From Luteimonas sp. YGD11-2 (GTDB lineage Bacteria > Pseudomonadota > Gammaproteobacteria > Xanthomonadales > Xanthomonadaceae), in assembly GCF_004118975.1 (NCBI RefSeq), contig NZ_CP035376.1, positions 2,046,001-2,110,000 of the forward strand: a stretch of 64,000 bases of DNA, read 5' to 3'. A program made the position numbers and the translations under genes. This document shows, in pieces, positions 59,337 to 64,000 of this stretch. Positions within the stretch are counted from its first letter, which is position 1, and each line of letters starts with the position of its first letter. The notes beneath the pieces are model-generated. The model made no database searches and had not been told where the DNA came from. It saw only the letters and a list, made by a program, of their open reading frames with translations.

Positions 59337-59415
59337 GGGTCTGTAGCGCTCCCGCCATGGGCTGGAGCGCTCCTGCCGCCGATCAGCGCGGATGGACGCG
59401 GCCAAGGCAACCCGC

Positions 59416-59449
59416 AAAAAAAGAAGCGCCCCACGGGGCGCTTCTTTTT
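59416..59449. terminator. Bidirectional terminator after the second M13 gene
   Basis: GAAGCGCCCC / GGGGCGCTTC stem (59423-59444) with AAAAAAA on the left and TTTTT on the right. It can stop the M13 transcript and the converging rhomboid transcript. Bases 59450-59583 hold a short direct repeat of CCGCTTCAATCCGCC (near 59508-59535) and no gene. Confidence 0.92.
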
Positions 59450-59583
59450 CATCCGGGAAACGCAGGCAGGAGGGCATCGCCCGCCCCGGCTCACTCCTCG
59501 CTCCGCCCCGCTTCAATCCGCCCCGCTTCAATCCGCCTTGATCGCGTCATCCGCGGCAGACCGCTTGCATCCACCGGCCACGC

Positions 59584-60237
59584 TCAGAACCGGCGCACAT
59601 TGCCGCGCGGGCGCAGCCGCGGGCCGAATGGCGGACGCCCGCGCCACTGCTGGATGAGCAGCCAGCCGAACAGCATGCCGCCGAGGTGGGCGAAGTGCGC
59701 CACGCCCGAGCGGGTGCCGGTGATGCCCATCAGCAGCTCGATCGAGCCGTAGACGATCACCAGCGTGCGCGCCTTCATCGGGATCGGCGGGATCAGCAGC
59801 ATCACCCGGCGATGCGGAAACAGCATGCCGAACGCCAGCAGCAGGCCGAACATGCCGCCGGAGGCACCCACGGTCGGGTATGCCGCGCCGCCGGACGCCA
59901 GCGACCAGCTCACTACCACCAGCTGGCACAGGCCTGCGCCGACCACGCACACCAGGTAATAGGTCAGGAACCGCTTCTGCCCCCAGGTGTATTCAAGCTG
60001 CGAGCCGAACATCAGCAGCGCCAGCATGTTCACCAGCAGGTGCGCCATGTGGGCGTGCAGGAAGCCGTAGGTCAGCAGCTGCCACGGCATGAAGCCCAGC
60101 CCGCCGACATCGGCGCCGCCGAGCGGCCACAGCATCAGGGGCGCGAACAGCACACTGCCCAGCAGCAGCTGGGCCACGAATACCGCACCGTTGAGGATCA
60201 GCAGGATCTTCGTCGCGGGGGGGAGATTGAGGAACAT
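59584..60237 (-). CDS. Rhomboid family intramembrane serine protease
   Basis: A 217-residue polytopic membrane protein with six predicted helices. The catalytic serine is in TVGASGGMFGLLLAFG and the catalytic histidine in VAHFAHLGGMLFGW; the oxyanion-side HLLVNMLALLMFGSQLE motif (H-x-x-x-N) is present, so it is probably active. Substrates are unknown. The C-terminal 20 residues are Arg/Pro-rich. Start ATG at 60237 behind CAGGAG; a TATCAT box within the 17-base sequence shared with the SCO promoter lies 24 bases upstream. Confidence 0.92.
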   Translation of the reverse strand: MFLNLPPATKILLILNGAVFVAQLLLGSVLFAPLMLWPLGGADVGGLGFMPWQLLTYGFLHAHMAHLLVNMLALLMFGSQLEYTWGQKRFLTYYLVCVVGAGLCQLVVVSWSLASGGAAYPTVGASGGMFGLLLAFGMLFPHRRVMLLIPPIPMKARTLVIVYGSIELLMGITGTRSGVAHFAHLGGMLFGWLLIQQWRGRPPFGPRLRPRGNVRRF

Positions 60238-60258
60238 CCGGGCTCCTGGTGAACCGCG

Positions 60259-60275
60259 CCATGATACCCGCCGCC
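60259..60275 (-). promoter_or_regulatory. Putative rhomboid promoter (GGTATCAT box)
   Basis: On the minus strand GGCGGCGGGTATCATGG with TATCAT at 60266-60261, identical over 17 bases to 16254-16270. It predicts a leader of about 17 bases that contains the ribosome site CAGGAG. Confidence 0.45.
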
Positions 60276-60308
60276 AGTGAGCGCCGGCTCATCGCGCGGA
60301 TCCCCGTG

Positions 60309-60653
60309 TCACCCGCCCGGACCCCAGACGCGGCTGTCGAGGTCGGCCTTCACCGCCTGTCCGCGCACGCGCCCGGCCTCCATCCGCACGCCTTCGGCGC
60401 GCAGCCGCTGCAGCTGTTCGGTCCAGCCCGGGCTGCCCTGCGGGAACGCGATCCGCCCGTCGCTGCGCAGCACGCGGTGCCATGGCAACGATGGATCGGT
60501 GTTGGCGGCCAGCACGGTCGCCACCAGCCGCGCGCGCCCGGGCAACCCGGCGCGGCGTGCCACTTCGCCGTAGCCGGCAACGCTGCCGGGCGCGATCGCC
60601 CGCACCTGCGCGAGGATGCGCCGTACCCGGTCCGCCGCCGTGTCATCCGTCAC
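60309..60653 (-). CDS. MGMT-family alkyltransferase-like (ATL) protein
   Basis: A 114-residue protein with the DNA-binding domain of O6-alkylguanine-DNA alkyltransferase: VAGYGEVARRAGLPGRARLVATVLAANTDP and the active-site loop SLPWHRVLRSDGR. The acceptor cysteine of PCHRV is replaced by Trp58 (PWHRV), the hallmark of ATL proteins, which bind O6-alkylguanine without repairing it and recruit nucleotide-excision repair (known from E. coli YbaZ and fission yeast Atl1). Start is GTG at 60653; no clear ribosome site. The rhomboid gene is 71 bases downstream. Confidence 0.88.
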   Translation of the reverse strand: MTDDTAADRVRRILAQVRAIAPGSVAGYGEVARRAGLPGRARLVATVLAANTDPSLPWHRVLRSDGRIAFPQGSPGWTEQLQRLRAEGVRMEAGRVRGQAVKADLDSRVWGPGG

Positions 60654-60695
60654 CCGCTCTGTCCCCCGTCATGGCCGCACGGACGATTCCGGGCC

Positions 60696-60701
60696 TAGGA
60701 T
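60696..60701 (+). promoter_or_regulatory. Putative -10 of the conserved hypothetical gene
   Basis: TAGGAT at 60696-60701, with GGAG at 60727-60730 and the ATG at 60738. Leader of about 30 bases. Confidence 0.35.
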
Positions 60702-60737
60702 AGGCGCAAGCCCGGCAGCCGGGCCTGGAGATCGGCC

Positions 60738-61148
60738 ATGCAGACCTTCGAACGCATCCGCAGCCAGCTGCGCAGCGCGGACTTCAACATCACCATGCAG
60801 GAGCCGTACGTGGTCTGCGTGGAACTGTCGCTCGACAACGGGCATCGCCACCAGGCGATCTTCCTGTCGGAGCTGCACGACGACGACGGCCGCGAGTACC
60901 TGCGCGTCAGCACCGCGGTCGCGCCGATCACCGGCGTGGATCCGCGCCGCGCGCTGGCATTCAACTGGCAGAGCCGGGTGGGTTACCTCGCCATCGGCGA
61001 ACTCGACGGCGTGCCCTACCTGCAGCTGTGCGAGAACCGCCCGTACAGCTGCCTGGATGCCGCGGAACTGTCGCGGCTGGTGCTGGAGATCGGCGGCATG
61101 GGCGACCGCCTGGAGCGGATGCTGACCGCGGACGGCGACCTGCTGTAG
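60738..61148 (+). CDS. Conserved hypothetical protein, YbjN / secretion-chaperone-like fold
   Basis: A 136-residue soluble acidic protein with no signal peptide. The pattern of long strands and two helices (FNITMQEPYVVCVELSLDN, REYLRVSTAVAPITG, LAFNWQSRVGYLAIGELDG, PYLQLCENRPYSCLDAAEL) resembles the YbjN/type III-chaperone-like class, in which proteins bind partners and do not catalyse. This is a fold-level impression, not an identification. Supported by a -10-like TAGGAT, GGAG ribosome site and coding bias. The gene converges with the phosphate transporter, 24 bases apart. Confidence 0.75.
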   Translation: MQTFERIRSQLRSADFNITMQEPYVVCVELSLDNGHRHQAIFLSELHDDDGREYLRVSTAVAPITGVDPRRALAFNWQSRVGYLAIGELDGVPYLQLCENRPYSCLDAAELSRLVLEIGGMGDRLERMLTADGDLL

Positions 61149-61172
61149 CAGGCCGCCGCGGCGCACCGGGGC

Positions 61173-62300
61173 TTATGCCCAGCCGAAGTTCTGCAGCAGA
61201 CGGAACAGGCCGTAGGCCATGCCGCCCGACATCGGGATGGTCAGGATCCACGCCCACACCATCTTGTTGACCACGCCCCACTTGATCGCATTGAGGCGCT
61301 TGGCCGTGCCCACGCCCATGATCGCGGAGGAGATGTTGTGCGTGGTCGACACCGGGATGCCCAGCGACGACGCCGCCAGGATCACCGACGCCGCACTGGT
61401 TTCGGCGGCGAAGCCATGGATGGGGTGCAGCTTGACCAGCTTGTGGCCCAGGGTCTTGATGATCCGCCAGCCGCCCGCGGCGGTGCCGGCGGCCATCACC
61501 ACCGCACAGGTGATCTTGATCCACAGGTCGATCCCGCCCTCGGTCAGGGCTTCCTCCGACGGATGCAGAAAGCCCAGCGCCCACGGCAGGTTGTCCAGGG
61601 TGCCGGCCGCCTCGGCGCTGACCAGGGTCAGGGCGACGATGCCCATGGTCTTCTGCGCATCGTTCATGCCGTGCGCGAAGCCCATGCCCGCGGCGCTGAC
61701 GATCTGCGCCTTGCCGAAGAAGCTGTTGACCCAGCGCGGGCGCGCCAGGCGCCTGAGCCAGCCACCTGCCCGCGCCATCGCCGCGATGACCGCGAACAGC
61801 ACGCCCATCATCAGGAAGCCGGAGGTGAAGCCGAGGATCGGCGAGCCGACCATCGGCACGATCACCTTCCACAGCACGCCGGCGCTGCGCCAGATCTGCT
61901 CGGCCGGCTCGGACCAGATCACCACGTCGAAATCCATCCCGGCCGCCGCTAGCGCGGCACCGATCAGGCCGCCGATCAGCGCGTGCGAGGACGACGACGG
62001 CAACCCGAACCACCAGGTGATCAGGTTCCAGATGATGCCGCCCAGCAGCGCGCACAGGATGAGCTGCGAACCGACGTCGACCACCCCGGCATCGATCAGC
62101 CCCGAGGCGATGGTCTGCGCGACCGCGGTCCCCGCCAGCGCGCCGATCAGGTTCATCGACGCGGCCAGGCTGACCGCCTGCAGCGGGGTCAGCACCTTGG
62201 TGGCGACGACCGTGGCGATGGAATTGGCGGTGTCGTGGAAGCCGTTGATGTATTCGAACACCAGCGCGGTCAGCACCACGATCAGGACGAGGGTCAGCAT
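61173..62300 (-). CDS. pit: Low-affinity inorganic phosphate transporter (PiT family)
   Basis: A 375-residue membrane transporter with about ten predicted helices. The two inverted PiT signatures are present: FEYINGFHDTANSIATVVATK near the N-terminus and GFAHGMNDAQKTMGIVAL in the second half, with GLPSSSSHALIGGLIGA and GIPVSTTHNISSAIMGVG loops. It carries proton- or cation-coupled metal phosphate. The DUF47 partner lies 54 bases upstream on the same strand, a conserved pair. Confidence 0.95.
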   Translation of the reverse strand: MLTLVLIVVLTALVFEYINGFHDTANSIATVVATKVLTPLQAVSLAASMNLIGALAGTAVAQTIASGLIDAGVVDVGSQLILCALLGGIIWNLITWWFGLPSSSSHALIGGLIGAALAAAGMDFDVVIWSEPAEQIWRSAGVLWKVIVPMVGSPILGFTSGFLMMGVLFAVIAAMARAGGWLRRLARPRWVNSFFGKAQIVSAAGMGFAHGMNDAQKTMGIVALTLVSAEAAGTLDNLPWALGFLHPSEEALTEGGIDLWIKITCAVVMAAGTAAGGWRIIKTLGHKLVKLHPIHGFAAETSAASVILAASSLGIPVSTTHNISSAIMGVGTAKRLNAIKWGVVNKMVWAWILTIPMSGGMAYGLFRLLQNFGWA

Positions 62301-62354
62301 GGGGCGTGCTCCCGGCGCGCGGGCATGCGGAGGATCATGGCGTGCACTCCCGGC

Positions 62355-62981
62355 TCAGGAATTCTTGAGGACGATCTCGTAGGCGACCACGCCGGCCTCG
62401 CGGCAACGGTCGATCGCCTTTTCGAGGATCTCGAAGAACTCCTTGAGCAGGAACATCTGCACCGCATCCAGGCGCCCGGAATAGATGTCGCGGTAGAGCT
62501 CGAGCATCAGCCGGTCGGCCTCGTTCTCCAGCGCGCGCAGCTCGTCGCTGAGCTGCTTCATCGGCTCGAGCTTCATCTTCGGCAGCAGCTTGACCATCTT
62601 CACCACCACGCCGGCGGCCTGCTCGAGCATCGCCGCGCGCGGGGCGAAGTCGATGTGCTCGAGCTGCTGCAGCGCCAGCGCGTAACGGTCGGCGAACTTC
62701 TCGATCTGCTTGGGGATCTTGTACAGCGCCGAACCCAGCGCCTCGATGTCCTCGCGCTCGATCGGGGTGATGAAGCTGTCGACCAGCGCCTGACTGATCT
62801 TGTTGGAGGCCTCGCGCTCGCGCAGGCGCGCCAGCTTGAAGGCGTCCAGCGCGGGCGCGCGGTCGCTTTCACGCAGCATCTTGTGCAGCGCGGTCGCGGC
62901 GTCGTGGGCGGCCTGGGCGGCCTCTTCCAGCAGCGAATAGAACTGGTTGCCGCGGCCGAACATGGTTTGCAGGGAGAACAT
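62355..62981 (-). CDS. DUF47 / PhoU-like phosphate transport regulator
   Basis: A 208-residue all-helical protein of the DUF47 (TIGR00153) family, related to PhoU. Segments EREASNKISQALVDSFITPIEREDIEALGSALYKIPKQIEKFADRY and ALENEADRLMLELYRDIYSG carry the acidic residues that in PhoU bind metal clusters. It is encoded just upstream of pit and is thought to control or assist the transporter. Start ATG at 62981. Confidence 0.92.
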   Translation of the reverse strand: MFSLQTMFGRGNQFYSLLEEAAQAAHDAATALHKMLRESDRAPALDAFKLARLREREASNKISQALVDSFITPIEREDIEALGSALYKIPKQIEKFADRYALALQQLEHIDFAPRAAMLEQAAGVVVKMVKLLPKMKLEPMKQLSDELRALENEADRLMLELYRDIYSGRLDAVQMFLLKEFFEILEKAIDRCREAGVVAYEIVLKNS

Positions 62982-63346
62982 CCGCTCAGTGCCTCGCGAA
63001 AGCCCGGAACGGGAGGCCGGGCGCGTCGGGCGCGAATTATGACGTTTTCATTGCATCGATGGGGACATCGTCACGCCCCGCCGGCGCACGGCACCCCGGG
63101 CAACCATCCCGGCGGCGGTCGCTGCGCCGCGCCGGACCTCGCCGCATACCGCGCGCCGACCTCCGCGCATGCCGTGATGCGGCCTTCGCCGGGCTGCATC
63201 CGCCAGCTTCCACGGCGCGCTCACGCGCGCTGGTATCATGCGGTTCCGCGCACGACGCGCCCCGCGATCCCGATGGACGAAGACTCCAGTACGCCGCCGA
63301 GACCTTCCGGCGGCCTCCCCGCCCTCCCCGATCAGGAGTCCGGCCC
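62982..63346. other. Intergenic region before the CorC-type gene
   Basis: 365 bases without a supported gene. On the plus strand it contains TATCAT at 63234-63239 (within GGTATCATG, matching the core of the SCO and rhomboid promoters), and a CCGCC-GAGACCTT-GGCGG-type hairpin near 63291-63313 in the predicted leader of about 100 bases, followed by AGGAG at 63334-63338. Confidence 0.5.
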
Positions 63347-64000
63347 ATGCTGGAACTGCTGATCGTCCTGTTCCTCATCGCCTGCAACGCGTTCTTCGCG
63401 CTGTCGGAGATGTCGGTCGTCACCTCGCGCAAGGGCCGCCTCAAGCAGCTCGCGCAGACCCAGCGCACCGCGCGCCACGCACTGGAGCTCGCCGAGCACC
63501 CCGAGCGTTTCCTGTCGACGGTGCAGGTGGGAATCACGCTGATCGGCATCCTCACCGGCATGTTCGGTGGCGACGCGATCGGGCGCTGGATCGGCGACGG
63601 GCTGCTCGATGTGATTCCCGCCCTCGGCACCGGTGCACGCACCCTCGGCGTGGTGCTGGCGGTCAGCCTGATCACCTTCCTCACCATCGTGTTCGGCGAG
63701 CTGCTGCCCAAGCGACTGGCGCTGCTGGCGCCCGAACGGCTGGCCTCGGTGATCGCGCTGCCGATGATGTGGATCTCGCGCGCCGCGGCCCCCGCGGTGT
63801 GGCTGCTCAGCGCCAGCGTGCGCGGCATGCTGCGCCTGCTGCGGCTGGACCGCACCGAGGCCGCGCAGGTCAGCGAAGAGGAGATCCGCCTGCTGGTGAG
63901 CGAGAGCCACGAGCAGGGCGTCATCGACGATGACGAGCGCAACATGATGAACCGGGTGCTCAACCTGGGTGATCGCGATGCCGACAGCCTGATGACGCCG
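63347..64000 (+). CDS. CorC/HlyC-type transmembrane protein with CNNM and CBS domains (partial)
   Basis: The first 218 codons of an open frame that runs off the right edge. Residues 1-165 form a CNNM/DUF21 domain with about four membrane helices: LELLIVLFLIACNAFFALSEMSVVTSRKGRL, FLSTVQVGITLIGILTGMFGG and FLTIVFGELLPKRLALLAPE. After this come QVSEEEIRLLVSESHEQGVIDDDERNMMNRVLNLGD and LMTP, the start of the CBS pair. Such proteins (CorC, YfjD, TlyC) handle magnesium or cobalt export and tolerance. Start ATG at 63347 behind AGGAG. Confidence 0.93.
   Translation, partial: MLELLIVLFLIACNAFFALSEMSVVTSRKGRLKQLAQTQRTARHALELAEHPERFLSTVQVGITLIGILTGMFGGDAIGRWIGDGLLDVIPALGTGARTLGVVLAVSLITFLTIVFGELLPKRLALLAPERLASVIALPMMWISRAAAPAVWLLSASVRGMLRLLRLDRTEAAQVSEEEIRLLVSESHEQGVIDDDERNMMNRVLNLGDRDADSLMTP

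Noticed and set aside
59508..59535. Short direct repeat of CCGCTTCAATCCGCC as a mobile-element footprint
   Set aside because: Only two partial copies in a non-coding gap after a terminator, without inverted ends or a transposase; more likely a slippage duplication.

Overview
This is a contiguous, high-GC stretch of chromosomal DNA from a gammaproteobacterium, most likely a member of the Xanthomonadaceae/Lysobacteraceae (Luteimonas- or Lysobacter-like). That assignment is an inference. It rests on the gene order fimV-truA-trpF-trpB-trpA-accD, the block glmM/tpiA/secG/tRNA-Leu/nuoABCD, two large Caulobacter/Xanthomonas-type TonB receptors, FimV, GumN/TraB, a TPR-sulfotransferase and tandem M13 peptidases. 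No insertion sequence, prophage, CRISPR array, toxin-antitoxin module or restriction system was seen. Coding density is very high and many genes overlap by 1-10 bases. GTG and TTG starts are common (nuoA, trpF, accD, mutL, tsaE, queG, the sulfotransferase, both the SCO gene and the first M13 gene, TonB receptor 1).

Layout. 1-16.2 kb, nearly all on the minus strand: start of the complex I operon (nuoA-D, running off the left edge), tRNA-Leu(GAG), secG, tpiA, a 2-oxoglutarate/Fe(II)-type oxygenase, glmM, accD, trpA, trpB, trpF, truA, fimV, asd, aroC and prmB. This section joins central carbon metabolism, cell-wall precursor supply and aromatic amino-acid synthesis. 16.2-25.5 kb, mixed strands: a SCO-type copper protein with phosphatidylserine decarboxylase, a LysM lytic transglycosylase, a HerA-like ATPase followed by an NlpE-like lipoprotein and greB, a PfpI-family protein, rimO, a small histidine-rich protein coupled to a HIT protein, and dcd. 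25.5-33.1 kb: two TonB-dependent receptors around an Mrp/ApbC iron-sulfur carrier, then a DUF2147 protein; three clear intrinsic terminators lie here. 33.2-46.6 kb: metG, a HAD phosphatase, a stand-alone RsxB-like ferredoxin, then a minus-strand run nnrD-tsaE-amiC-mutL-DUF1684-traB-sulfotransferase, with queG divergent from nnrD. 46.7-52.7 kb: pgi and the pantothenate genes panD-panC-panB with folK and pcnB, then tRNA-Glu(CTC). 52.8-64 kb: ferredoxin fdxA, helicase rhlE, two M13-family genes, rhomboid protease, an alkyltransferase-like protein, a conserved small protein, phosphate transporter with its PhoU-like partner, and the start of a CorC/HlyC-type membrane protein.

Most of the window is housekeeping. 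The observations most worth following are: (1) the second M13 protein, which has lost the second zinc-ligand histidine and the substrate-binding NAYY motif while the neighbour keeps both, so it looks like a secreted pseudopeptidase made beside its active relative; (2) a divergent nnrD/queG promoter whose -10 boxes sit 7-8 bases from each start codon, predicting two leaderless messages; (3) a histidine-rich 88-residue protein translationally coupled to a HIT protein; (4) an exact 17-base promoter-like sequence upstream of two unrelated genes; (5) a run that continues the tsaE-amiC-mutL cluster into a TPR-sulfotransferase.
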